Of a stretch of DNA of 10,114 nt, positions 1 through 6,780 are shown piece after piece; positions within the stretch are counted from its first letter, which is position 1, and the number at the start of each line of letters is the position of its first letter. The notes under the pieces were generated by a model. The model was given only the letters and a program-made list of their open reading frames with translations, was not told the DNA's origin and did not search any database. The stretch is from an uncultured Eggerthellaceae bacterium (lineage in GTDB: Bacteria > Actinomycetota > Coriobacteriia > Coriobacteriales > Eggerthellaceae). Location: positions 1-10,114 of the forward strand of contig CASTMW010000054.1 in the NCBI GenBank assembly GCA_949450265.1, in the 5' to 3' direction. The position numbers and the translations under genes were made by a program.

Positions 1-9
1 TGTATCCGC

Positions 10-2415
10 TTATCCGCGTATCTGCCGTTTATGAAGATCGTCGAACATATTGTAGAGCAGCTGGAAGACAACCAGGTTCATAGCGGCCGCTATTCCTGCG
101 ATCCACCACATAGGAATGGTGAACGAAGCGATGTTGAACAGTGGGCCCAATGCCGTAGCGCCCACGGCCAAGCCGCCGATCACCACCACCAGCAGTACCG
201 CACGGATGGCGTTATACGGGATGGACAGGCGGATGACCAGTAGCACGCCGATGAAGGCAAAGAGCAGGACGCACAGCGTGGATATCTGCTCGTAGCTCAG
301 GCCGAACGCCATGCTGCCCACCGCGCAGATGGCAACAACCGTGACCACCGCACAGATGGCACCGGGAATGGAGTGGCTCACGCAATTCAGCAGGAAGCGC
401 CCGCGCACGCGTTCGTGATTTGGTTCCAGCGCCAGCACGAACGAGGGGATGCCGATGGTGAAAGCGCTGATGAGCGTCATCTGGATGGGCACGAACGGGT
501 ACTGCCATGGCAGGAAGATGAACAGCAGGGCCGATGTGATGGAGAAGAGCGTCTTCACCAGGAACAGCGATGCGCTACGCTGCAGGTTGTTGATGGAGCG
601 GCGGCCCTCGGCCACCACCTTGGGCATGCTGGCGAAGTCGTTGTCCACCAGCACCAGCTGTGCCACGTTGCGGGCGGCGTCGCTGCCAGAGGCCATGGCC
701 ACGCTGCAATCGCTGGCCTTGAGGGCCAGCACGTCGTTCACGCCATCGCCGGTCATGGCCACGGTGTGATCGTCGGCCTGCAACGCTGTCACGAACGCCT
801 TCTTCTGTTCGGGCGTCACGCGGCCAAACACGCTGTATTCGCGGATAGCCTGAGCGATCTGCTCGTCAGTGACCAGCGTGGTGGCATCCACATAACGATC
901 GGCATGCGGCACGCCTACCTTCTGCGCGATGCCCGATACGGTGCGCGGGTCGTCGCCGCTGATGACCTTCAGCGTGACACCCTGCTCAATGAAGTAGCCG
1001 ATGGTCTGGGCGGCGGTGGGGCGGATCTGATCGTGCAGCATGATGAAGCCGAGCGGCTGCACCGTGCCTTCCATGGCGCCCTCGTCGGTGAAGCCGCCCA
1101 CGCGCGCCAACAGCAGCACGCGGTTGTCGGTCGAGAGCCCTTCCAGCTGCTGGCTGATGGCATCCAGCGTATCGGGGTGCTTCGCAAGTACGAACTGCGC
1201 CGCGCCCATGACGAAGCAGCCATCCGCGAACTGCGCTCCCGACCACTTGGTGTCGGATGAGAACGGGATGGCACGAATGACCTGCGCATCAGCCGAAGCC
1301 GCCCTTTCGTTCTTCTGCTGCGCCGCAACGTAAGCAAGGATGGCCTGCGCCGTGTCGTTGGGGTCCTGGTCGCTGCCCGCGATACCTCCGAACAGCCGCA
1401 CCAATTCCGCATCGGCCACGTTCGCGCCCTGCACGGCCGCAACGCCTGACACTTCCATGCCGCCCGTGGTGATGGTGCCCGTCTTGTCCAGACACAGCGT
1501 GTCCACGCGCGCCAGCGTTTCGATGCAATAGAGCTGCTGCACCAGCACCTGATGGCGCGAAAGACGGATGACCGCCACGGCCAGCACGGTGGATGTCAGC
1601 AGGATCAGGCCTTCGGGGATCATGCCCACCAACGCCGACACCGTGGTCAGGATGGCGGAATCGGCGGGCACATGATGCAGCAGATGCGTGCTGCCGAACA
1701 GCAGTAACCCCACCGGCACCATGGCGATGCTGACGAACTTGATGATGCGGTTCAGGCTGGTCATGATCTCGGAATTGATGGCCTTGTGCTGCTTCGCTTC
1801 GGCCGTTATCTTCGCTGCGTAGTTGTCAGCGCCCACATGGACCACACGCGCCCATACGGTGCCGCTGTTCAGGAACGAACCACTCATCAGCGCATCGCCC
1901 GGCACCTTCGCCATGGCCTTGCTCTCGCCGGTCAGAAGGCTCTCGTCCACGCGGCATTCCCCGCTGACCACCACAGCATCGGCGGGCACTTGGTCGCCGC
2001 GCCCCAGCTTGATGATATCGTCGATGACCAGCTGATCGACCGGTAGCTGCACCTGATGGCCATCACGCATGACCTCGGCCAAGCTGGCCGCCACGATGGA
2101 CAGGCGATCGGTCACCATCTTCGAGCGGATCTCCTGCGCGATGCCAATGACCACGTTCACCACGATGATGACCATGAACAGCATGTTCTTGTACGAGCCC
2201 GTGAAGAAGACCAGCACCGCCAGCACCAGGTTCACGAAATTGAACAGCGTGCAGATGTTATCGCGGAAGATGTGACCGACAGAACGCGTCTTGACGCCAG
2301 CGTCCACATTGACGCGGCCAGCAGCTACGCGTTCGGCTACCTGGGCCTGCGTGAGGCCTGTAGGCGCGGACACGTCGGTCTGGTCATTCTGGTCATGTTG
2401 CTGATCGTTCGGCAT
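10..2415 (-). CDS. P-type cation-transporting ATPase, CtpE-like (HAD superfamily)
   Basis: Complete 801-residue ion pump that would couple ATP hydrolysis to cation transport across the cytoplasmic membrane. Seen in order: a cytoplasmic N-terminus, two membrane helices (about 53-95), the actuator loop TGES (162-165), helices around 225-285 with the PEGL motif (267-270), the phosphorylation site DKTGT (Asp310), the nucleotide-binding domain, the SGDDP motif (486-490), the hinge GDGVND (556-561), and about six C-terminal helices (615-790). No N-terminal heavy-metal-binding CXXC domain and no CPC membrane motif are present, so a copper or zinc exporter is unlikely. PEGL and the surrounding sequence resemble mycobacterial CtpE, reported as a calcium transporter; the substrate here is inferred, and Ca, Mg or another ion remains possible. 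The start at 2415 has no Shine-Dalgarno sequence but has a TATAAT box 8 bases upstream. The SGNH hydrolase gene lies 75 bases upstream on the same strand. The stop lies at the window's left edge. Confidence 0.95.
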   Translation of the reverse strand: MPNDQQHDQNDQTDVSAPTGLTQAQVAERVAAGRVNVDAGVKTRSVGHIFRDNICTLFNFVNLVLAVLVFFTGSYKNMLFMVIIVVNVVIGIAQEIRSKMVTDRLSIVAASLAEVMRDGHQVQLPVDQLVIDDIIKLGRGDQVPADAVVVSGECRVDESLLTGESKAMAKVPGDALMSGSFLNSGTVWARVVHVGADNYAAKITAEAKQHKAINSEIMTSLNRIIKFVSIAMVPVGLLLFGSTHLLHHVPADSAILTTVSALVGMIPEGLILLTSTVLAVAVIRLSRHQVLVQQLYCIETLARVDTLCLDKTGTITTGGMEVSGVAAVQGANVADAELVRLFGGIAGSDQDPNDTAQAILAYVAAQQKNERAASADAQVIRAIPFSSDTKWSGAQFADGCFVMGAAQFVLAKHPDTLDAISQQLEGLSTDNRVLLLARVGGFTDEGAMEGTVQPLGFIMLHDQIRPTAAQTIGYFIEQGVTLKVISGDDPRTVSGIAQKVGVPHADRYVDATTLVTDEQIAQAIREYSVFGRVTPEQKKAFVTALQADDHTVAMTGDGVNDVLALKASDCSVAMASGSDAARNVAQLVLVDNDFASMPKVVAEGRRSINNLQRSASLFLVKTLFSITSALLFIFLPWQYPFVPIQMTLISAFTIGIPSFVLALEPNHERVRGRFLLNCVSHSIPGAICAVVTVVAICAVGSMAFGLSYEQISTLCVLLFAFIGVLLVIRLSIPYNAIRAVLLVVVIGGLAVGATALGPLFNIASFTIPMWWIAGIAAAMNLVVFQLLYNMFDDLHKRQIRG

Positions 2416-2423
2416 GGCATCAG

Positions 2424-2429
2424 ATTATA
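2424..2429 (-). promoter_or_regulatory. Candidate -10 box (TATAAT) of the ATPase gene
   Basis: The minus strand reads TATAAT, a perfect sigma-70 type -10 hexamer, ending 8 bases before the ATPase ATG. No good -35 hexamer is found 16-18 bases upstream (the 17-base position reads CATCGG). A start 6-8 bases downstream of the box would fall on or within two or three bases of the ATG, giving a leaderless mRNA, which agrees with the missing Shine-Dalgarno sequence. A second, weaker option is TTGACG (2489-2494) overlapping the SGNH stop codon, with TAATAG 17 bases further on. Inferred from sequence only. Confidence 0.45.
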
Positions 2430-2490
2430 CCCGTTGCCCGAAGCGCCCGATGCCGTGCGAGGGCTCTATTACAGTTCGGTAAGGTGACCG

Positions 2491-3135
2491 TCAACGACCA
2501 AGGGCCTCCAAGACCGCTGCGGAGAGTTGCTGCATACCGCGCCGGGTGGGATGCGTGCCGTCCAATGTGTCGAACGGGGCAGCGAAGGCCGCCACATCTA
2601 GCACGCGTGCACCCTGTGCACGGGCCACTTCGCGGATGGCCTCGTTGTAGGCTTCCAGGCTGGTGCCCTTATATTTACTGCGGAAGAAGCTGGTGTCATG
2701 CTCTTCGGAGCAGCCGGGCAGCAACGTCAGGCACAGCACCTCGGCGCCCGGCGCCACCTGGGCGACGTTGACGAGCAACGCCTTGTACGCACAGGCGAAG
2801 TCGTCCACCGGCACGCCTTCGCCATAATCGTTGATGCCCATGTAGACCAGCACCGCATCGGGCTGCTGGCCAGATGCTCCCACCAGCTGACGCGCCCGCT
2901 CCATCGACTGGCCTGCCGGAAACGCATCCCCCGTGACCAGGCTCCCCGAATACGATGCGTTGACCAGCAGCTTGCCGCCCAACTGGCCGATCATCTGCAC
3001 CCACCAGGTATCCGCGGGCGCGCAGACGTTGTTGCGCGCCGCGCGCTCCCCTTCGTAATACACCTCATTGCCCGCAGCCACCATGCCGTCAAACGTGGAT
3101 ATGGAATCGCCCAGCACCGAGTATCTCTTGACCAT
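2491..3135 (-). CDS. SGNH/GDSL-family hydrolase
   Basis: A 214-residue serine esterase or lipase-like enzyme, complete for this family. All four SGNH blocks are visible: block I LGDSIS with nucleophile Ser11, block II SYSGS with Gly64, block III GIND with Asn102, and block V DGTHPT with Asp192 and His195. No signal peptide or membrane helix is seen, so it is probably cytoplasmic. The substrate cannot be told from sequence; members deacylate lipids, sugars or small esters. The start at 3135 is chosen because AGAGGA (3141-3146) lies five bases upstream and the protein begins directly with the block I strand. An in-frame ATG seven codons upstream and a much longer open frame reaching under thrC lack such support. 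The gene is divergent from thrC and 75 bases upstream of the ATPase gene on the same strand, so the two could share a transcript. Confidence 0.9.
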   Translation of the reverse strand: MVKRYSVLGDSISTFDGMVAAGNEVYYEGERAARNNVCAPADTWWVQMIGQLGGKLLVNASYSGSLVTGDAFPAGQSMERARQLVGASGQQPDAVLVYMGINDYGEGVPVDDFACAYKALLVNVAQVAPGAEVLCLTLLPGCSEEHDTSFFRSKYKGTSLEAYNEAIREVARAQGARVLDVAAFAAPFDTLDGTHPTRRGMQQLSAAVLEALGR

Positions 3136-3264
3136 CGCGTTCCTCTCGCAAACCATCCTGCGCCCCCGACAGGAAACCGCATCGCAGGCGATCGGTGCAA
3201 CATTTATCATCTTCAAATAGTATACGCTCCGGCTCTCACGCTTGATGCGCGAAGGAGGATCGCC
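3136..3264. promoter_or_regulatory. Divergent intergenic region between SGNH hydrolase and thrC
   Basis: This 129-base gap must carry the 5' signals for both flanking genes. Its AT-richest part, about 3200-3225, holds TAGTAT (3218-3223) and overlapping TATACG on the plus strand, and TATACT (3219-3224) on the minus strand; each is a possible -10 box. No convincing -35 hexamer is found at 16-18 bases from any of them, so the exact promoters are not assigned. No long inverted repeat, T-box or riboswitch fold was recognised; the thrC leader is too short for a typical attenuator. Confidence 0.35.
3251..3259 (+). promoter_or_regulatory. Shine-Dalgarno sequence fixing the thrC start
   Basis: GAAGGAGGA ends five bases before the ATG at 3265. 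It separates the true thrC start from an open frame that runs 189 codons further upstream on the same strand. Confidence 0.8.
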
Positions 3265-4839
3265 ATGACAGCACCTTTGGATCGCCAGAACGACTTCGGG
3301 CAGAACCTGTACGTCGATACGCGTGGTTCCGATGCACGCCCGGTCCCGTTCACGCAAGCTGTCATAGATGGCCTGGCGCCCAGCGGAGGGCTCTACGTAC
3401 CCCAGGCGATACCGCATCTGCGCTTGGAGGACATCCTGGCGCTGGCCGATCTTCCCTATAGCGAACGTGCTGCTGTCATCTATAGCGCCTACAACATCGA
3501 CCTTGATGATAAGCAGATCATGCACCTGATGGGCGCTAGCTACGCAGACAATTTCGACACGACCGATATCTGTCCGATCCATACTTTGGACGAAAACGTG
3601 CACCTGCTCGAACTGTGGCATGGGCCGACCAGTGCGTTCAAGGACATGGCGCTGCAATGCCTGCCCCATTTCTTCGCAGCCAGCGCCAGCAAACTGCACG
3701 AGCGCGGCCAGCTGGACAACAGCTTCTGCATCCTGGTAGCAACCTCAGGTGATACCGGCAAGGCAGCCCTTGAAGGCTTCAAGGGCGTGGAAGGCGTGGA
3801 CGTTGGCGTGCTGTTCCCCGATGGCGGCGTGAGCGATATCCAGCGCAAACAGATGGTCACCACCACCGGCGACAACGTCTGCGTGTGGGCTGTGCGCGGC
3901 AACTTCGACGATTGCCAGACCGGCGTCAAGCAGGTGTTCGGGGACGGCGCGTTCAACGATCGTTTGCTGGGCGAGCAGAAGGTCGCACTTTCCAGCGCCA
4001 ACTCCATCAACTGGGGGCGCTTGCTCCCTCAGGTGGTGTATTACGTATCCAGCTATGCCGAACTGGTGGCCGAAGGTAAGGTGAACGCCGGGGACCCCAT
4101 CGACGTATGCGTGCCCACCGGCAACTTCGGCAACATCTTGGCCGCATGGTATGCCAAGCAGATGGGCACCCCCATCGAAACGCTGCTATGCGCGAGCAAC
4201 GAGAACCGCGTGCTGACCGATTTCATCGAGTCGGGCGTCTACAACATCTCCGATCGCGATTTCATCCTAACCCCCTCTCCTTCCATGGATATCCTGGTGT
4301 CCTCGAACCTTGAGCGGCAACTGTTCGAGCTGTCGGGGCGCGATGGGCGTGCTGTGCAGGGCTGGATGGCCGACCTCAACACCACCAAAACGTTCAAGGT
4401 CGACGATGCCACGTTCAGCGCCATGCAGGCCATCTTCAAGAGCGCGTCCGTTAGCAGCCAGGAATGCCTGGAGACCATCACCGATGTCTTCAAGGAGCAT
4501 GGCTACCTGATGGACCCCCATACCGCGGTGGCCTATGCAGCGGCACAGCGCCTGCGCGGGCAGAATCCGCTTCTGGTGGCAAGCACTGCGCACTGGGCGA
4601 AGTTCGGCGACAATGTCTACCGCGCACTGCACCACATCGCACCAGGTGCACCCCTGCCCGAAGAGGTGGCCGCATTGACCGGCTGTCAGCTCAATCAACT
4701 CATCGCAAAGGAAACAGGCACGTGGGGCATCCCCAAACGCTTGGCAGAACTTGATACTATGGCAGTGCGCTTCACAGAGGTCATCGACGGTGATCGGTGT
4801 GCTATCGAAGAGGCCGTTACCGCGTTCCTAGCACGATAA
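3265..4839 (+). CDS. thrC: Threonine synthase
   Basis: A 524-residue PLP enzyme that converts O-phospho-L-homoserine and water into L-threonine and phosphate, the last step of threonine synthesis in the cytoplasm. Visible: the N-terminal region with the DTRG motif (18-21) and GLAPSGGLYVP (36-46); the PLP lysine Lys126 in HGPTSAFKD; the ATSGDTGKAA substrate and phosphate loop (159-168); the SSANSINWGRLLPQ block (243-256); and the GNFGN loop that holds the PLP phosphate (286-290). Length and order match the long class of threonine synthases (E. coli and yeast type) rather than the shorter Bacillus type. The ModE-like gene follows after 27 bases and is probably co-transcribed. Other threonine pathway genes (homoserine kinase, homoserine dehydrogenase) are not next to it. 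No frameshift or missing catalytic residue is seen. Confidence 0.97.
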   Translation: MTAPLDRQNDFGQNLYVDTRGSDARPVPFTQAVIDGLAPSGGLYVPQAIPHLRLEDILALADLPYSERAAVIYSAYNIDLDDKQIMHLMGASYADNFDTTDICPIHTLDENVHLLELWHGPTSAFKDMALQCLPHFFAASASKLHERGQLDNSFCILVATSGDTGKAALEGFKGVEGVDVGVLFPDGGVSDIQRKQMVTTTGDNVCVWAVRGNFDDCQTGVKQVFGDGAFNDRLLGEQKVALSSANSINWGRLLPQVVYYVSSYAELVAEGKVNAGDPIDVCVPTGNFGNILAAWYAKQMGTPIETLLCASNENRVLTDFIESGVYNISDRDFILTPSPSMDILVSSNLERQLFELSGRDGRAVQGWMADLNTTKTFKVDDATFSAMQAIFKSASVSSQECLETITDVFKEHGYLMDPHTAVAYAAAQRLRGQNPLLVASTAHWAKFGDNVYRALHHIAPGAPLPEEVAALTGCQLNQLIAKETGTWGIPKRLAELDTMAVRFTEVIDGDRCAIEEAVTAFLAR

Positions 4840-4866
4840 GCCATACGGATGAAGGAGCAGAGGACC

Positions 4867-5214
4867 ATGGCAAGCAAACTGGAGAAGCTGGTGCCAAGCA
4901 CGCGTCTTTCCATAACCAACCCGAAATCAGAATCCAATTCGGTCTTCGGTAAGGGCATCGCCGATCTTTGCACGGGCGTGCGCGAGCATGGCTCGCTCAA
5001 CGCCGCCGCGAAGCACATGGGCATGGCCTATAGCAAGGCATGGCGTATCATCAAGGACACCGAAGAGGCCCTTGGCTTCCAGCTGCTCATCCGCGATGGC
5101 GCTCACGGTAGCGAACTGACCCCCGAAGGCGTCAAGCTCTTAGACCTTTACGCTCGCATCAGCCAGGAAATCTCCCAGAAAGCGATGAAACTGTACCAAG
5201 AACTCGCCCAATGA
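4867..5214 (+). CDS. ModE N-terminal-type winged helix-turn-helix protein (no TOBE domain)
   Basis: A 115-residue protein with one LysR/ModE-type winged helix-turn-helix. The segment GSLNAAAKHMGMAYSKAWR (43-61) is the helix-turn-helix, matching the pattern seen in ModE, with AAA and S-x-AW at the expected places. The wing ends in LTPEG (84-88), followed by a helix to the C-terminus that could form the dimer. The C-terminal molybdate-binding TOBE/Mop domains of full ModE are absent, so it should not sense molybdate by that route. The start at 4867 is preferred because AAGGAG (4852-4857) lies nine bases upstream; the ATG at 4849 overlaps that same motif and has no signal of its own. It follows thrC closely in an apparent operon. 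Its last 75 bases are also the end of the zinc-ribbon gene on the other strand. Target genes are unknown. Confidence 0.88.
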   Translation: MASKLEKLVPSTRLSITNPKSESNSVFGKGIADLCTGVREHGSLNAAAKHMGMAYSKAWRIIKDTEEALGFQLLIRDGAHGSELTPEGVKLLDLYARISQEISQKAMKLYQELAQ

Positions 5215-5412
5215 GCGCGTTTGTGTGCCGGGTGTTTGCAAGCCATCCCTTTCTGCGCCCCCCGCTCCTGCTGCGTCCATGATCGCAGGCACCTCCATCT
5301 GGCGTTGCGCTCTTGATTCCAGATCGGGCTTGCTGCCGAACCGATACATGCAGCCATAGCAGGTTCCCATGTCGTCGAAGAGCATCGTCTTGCATACCGG
5401 GCATCGTTTCAT
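5140..5412 (-). CDS. Small zinc-ribbon protein at the end of the Tad operon
   Basis: A 90-residue protein with two Cys pairs near the N-terminus, CPVC (Cys4, Cys7) and CYGC (Cys18, Cys21), spaced as in a zinc ribbon or zinc knuckle. The rest is low in known motifs, with an Ala/Gly-rich linker (46-54) and an amphipathic C-terminal helix (about 68-86). No signal peptide or membrane segment. The start is well fixed: AAGGAGGTG (5417-5425) stands four bases before the ATG and overlaps the stop codon of the DUF192 gene, a sign of coupled translation. A longer open frame upstream has no such signal. The 3' 75 bases overlap the ModE-like gene in antisense. Function is unknown; I recall similar small Cys-rich proteins in coriobacteria, but this is not a database result. 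Confidence 0.75.
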   Translation of the reverse strand: MKRCPVCKTMLFDDMGTCYGCMYRFGSKPDLESRAQRQMEVPAIMDAAGAGGAERDGLQTPGTQTRSLGEFLVQFHRFLGDFLADASVKV

Positions 5413-5416
5413 GGCA

Positions 5417-5425
5417 CACCTCCTT
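5417..5425 (-). promoter_or_regulatory. Near-perfect Shine-Dalgarno of the zinc-ribbon gene
   Basis: On the minus strand AAGGAGGTG matches the 16S rRNA 3' end almost fully. It decides the start at 5412 and shares bases with the DUF192 stop codon TAA (5424-5426). Confidence 0.8.
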
Positions 5426-5756
5426 ATTCTGCGGCGCTCGGATCGGGCGATCCGAGCCGTATCATGTCGCCCACATGGAGCCACTCGCCTTCGCGTGAGA
5501 AGCGCTCGGCCACCATGGAGGCGGCATCGTTCTTCAAGCGCTTGCGCGTGCCCACATTGCGGTGCACTTCGAGCACATCGCCATCCTTGGCGATGAATGC
5601 CACATCCAACGGATGACGCATGCCGAACGTATGGATATCGCGACAGGGCACGAGCAATCGCGTCACCTCATCAGGGTCGCGGAACAACATCCCCCGCAAA
5701 CGCTGCGACATCGTGGTGGCCAACTCTAGCGGCTCTGCCGTGCCACTCACATCCAT
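5424..5756 (-). CDS. DUF192 family protein
   Basis: A 110-residue DUF192 protein. The family hallmarks are present: the RGMLFR segment (21-26, usually G-L-M-x-R in the family), the IHTFGMRHPLDVAFI stretch (41-55), and the late VGDMIRL segment (95-101). Biochemical function is unknown for the family. Many members carry a signal peptide; this one shows none. The start is uncertain: the ATG at 5756 has AGGAAG seven bases upstream, while an in-frame ATG at 5777 would add seven residues and lies eight bases after the preceding gene's stop, but its GAAGG is only two bases away. I prefer 5756. It lies between the signal-anchored protein gene and the zinc-ribbon gene, and its stop overlaps the ribosome binding site of the latter. 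Confidence 0.85.
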   Translation of the reverse strand: MDVSGTAEPLELATTMSQRLRGMLFRDPDEVTRLLVPCRDIHTFGMRHPLDVAFIAKDGDVLEVHRNVGTRKRLKNDAASMVAERFSREGEWLHVGDMIRLGSPDPSAAE

Positions 5757-5785
5757 ACGCCATCTTCCTGGGTTCATATCCTTCG

Positions 5786-6313
5786 TCAATCGTGAAGGAT
5801 ACGCATAACCGCGCTGATGCCGTCCGTATACGGCATCCATTCCACCATCAACCACGAACAACTCCCTTTCGTCTTCACGAAGGTGGCAACACCTTCGCAT
5901 CCGCTCTCAACCTGCGACCAACCCTTGCCTTCAAGACTGGCTATCATCTGCTCTGCTGGATCCCCCGCACACGACGGCACATCCACGCGAACGATATCCC
6001 ACCCTTCGGTGGCATACCGCACCTGCCACGCCTGGTCTTGCACCTCAGCGCGAAACCATGCGGGCGCCTCCTGCGCGATAGGAAACCCGGCCGCATCCAA
6101 TGCCTCCTCTTCGGTGCTGCCCTGCTTCAACTGCTCCCAGACCACATCTCCATCGCCTGCGCTCGCGCCTGCCTCGCTCTCGGCTGCATCCGAGAGCACA
6201 CAGGCGAAGGCGAGCGCTACGCTAGCAGCCACCGCGAAGGCCCACGCCAAACACATCCGCCTTCGCGCGATCCCGTGCCCAGACGCCTCTCTTCCTTGGG
6301 GCTTATCGCCCAT
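5786..6313 (-). CDS. Signal-anchored extracytoplasmic protein of unknown function
   Basis: A 175-residue protein not recognised as a known family. It has a basic N-terminus with RRR (17-19), one hydrophobic segment (about 21-40) and then a polar region, so it is a signal anchor or secreted precursor with its C-terminal 135 residues outside. Cys38 near the end of the hydrophobic segment sits in AFAC, a poor lipobox, so a lipoprotein is possible but not supported. Three further cysteines (115, 139, 152) lie in the outer domain and could form a disulphide. The start at 6313 is fixed by AAGGAGG six bases upstream; an in-frame ATG eleven codons earlier lacks one. It begins 29 bases after the second TadE-like gene, so it probably belongs to the Tad transcript. 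Confidence 0.72.
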   Translation of the reverse strand: MGDKPQGREASGHGIARRRMCLAWAFAVAASVALAFACVLSDAAESEAGASAGDGDVVWEQLKQGSTEEEALDAAGFPIAQEAPAWFRAEVQDQAWQVRYATEGWDIVRVDVPSCAGDPAEQMIASLEGKGWSQVESGCEGVATFVKTKGSCSWLMVEWMPYTDGISAVMRILHD

Positions 6314-6319
6314 AGCGAA

Positions 6320-6326
6320 CCTCCTT
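6320..6326 (-). promoter_or_regulatory. Strong Shine-Dalgarno of the signal-anchored protein gene
   Basis: AAGGAGG on the minus strand, six bases before the ATG at 6313. It rules out the upstream in-frame ATG at 6346 as the main start. Confidence 0.8.
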
Positions 6327-6342
6327 CCGACCGTGCTGCCGA

Positions 6343-6780
6343 TCATCCGGTACCACCATCCACTCCATCGGTGGCCACCACGATCTGCGCAGTATGCGTG
6401 AGCGAGGGCAGCGGCACCCCGAAGATTTCGCTGCGCGTTCTCAGGCCGAAGAGCGTGGGGGCGTATTCAAGGGTCCCAGTGACCGTTGCCATCGCATCGG
6501 CACCCACCTCGTAGGAAACGGTGGTCATGGTGGTATCACCTTGCGCCATTTCCACCTGGCAGACCACCTGTTCCATAGCCGTATGGAAGTCCATGCTCGT
6601 CGGTGGTGCCACCGCCCAGATGCGCACCGCATTGCGAAAGGAACGGTCGAACTCCGCGCACTGAGAGAAGAAGGCCAGCGCATTGAACGCAATGACAGCG
6701 ATGACGATGACAGCGGGGAGCACCACGCAAAGCTCTACGGTCATCTGCCCACGGCGATCGCACAGCTTCCCTATTGCCAT
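6343..6780 (-). CDS. TadE/TadF-like pseudopilin (second copy)
   Basis: A 145-residue minor pilin-like protein. The N-terminus has a ten-residue basic leader, then RRGQMTVEL: Gly11 is the expected prepilin peptidase site and Glu16 is the +5 glutamate of the mature protein. A hydrophobic helix follows (17-38), then about 105 residues of extracytoplasmic domain with Cys41 and Cys74. This is the layout of TadE and TadF, pseudopilins of the Tad secretion system. Which of the two it corresponds to cannot be said from sequence alone. The ATG overlaps the end of the large TadG-like gene by ten bases, and AGGGG lies upstream, so translation is probably coupled. The C-terminus ends in Gly/Asp-rich residues with no clear motif. 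Confidence 0.82.
   Translation of the reverse strand: MAIGKLCDRRGQMTVELCVVLPAVIVIAVIAFNALAFFSQCAEFDRSFRNAVRIWAVAPPTSMDFHTAMEQVVCQVEMAQGDTTMTTVSYEVGADAMATVTGTLEYAPTLFGLRTRSEIFGVPLPSLTHTAQIVVATDGVDGGTG

Noticed and set aside
378..381. Idea that the ATPase is a copper or zinc exporter (these numbers are not residues but a placeholder within the ATPase gene).
   Set aside because: The membrane motif is PEGL rather than CPC-type, and there is no N-terminal CXXC metal-binding domain.
373..1260. Long plus-strand open frame of 295 codons inside the ATPase gene.
   Set aside because: Its His- and Arg-rich composition is typical of the complement of a GC-rich gene, and the opposite strand encodes a complete pump.
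2698..3264. Upstream extension of the thrC frame (open for 189 codons before the chosen start).
   Set aside because: It is antisense to the SGNH gene with its four conserved blocks, and a strong Shine-Dalgarno sequence marks 3265; known threonine synthases start at this point.
3136..3699. Long N-terminal extension of the SGNH hydrolase frame on the minus strand.
   Set aside because: It lies opposite thrC and lacks known motifs; the GDS block starts right after the supported ATG at 3135.
4840..5260. Search for an intrinsic terminator after thrC or after the ModE-like gene.
   Set aside because: No GC-rich hairpin followed by a T run was found on either strand.
5597..6514. Plus-strand open frame of 305 codons opposite the DUF192 and signal-anchored protein genes.
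   Set aside because: It spans several minus-strand genes with good ribosome binding sites, and its product is Pro/Arg/His-rich with no recognisable domain.
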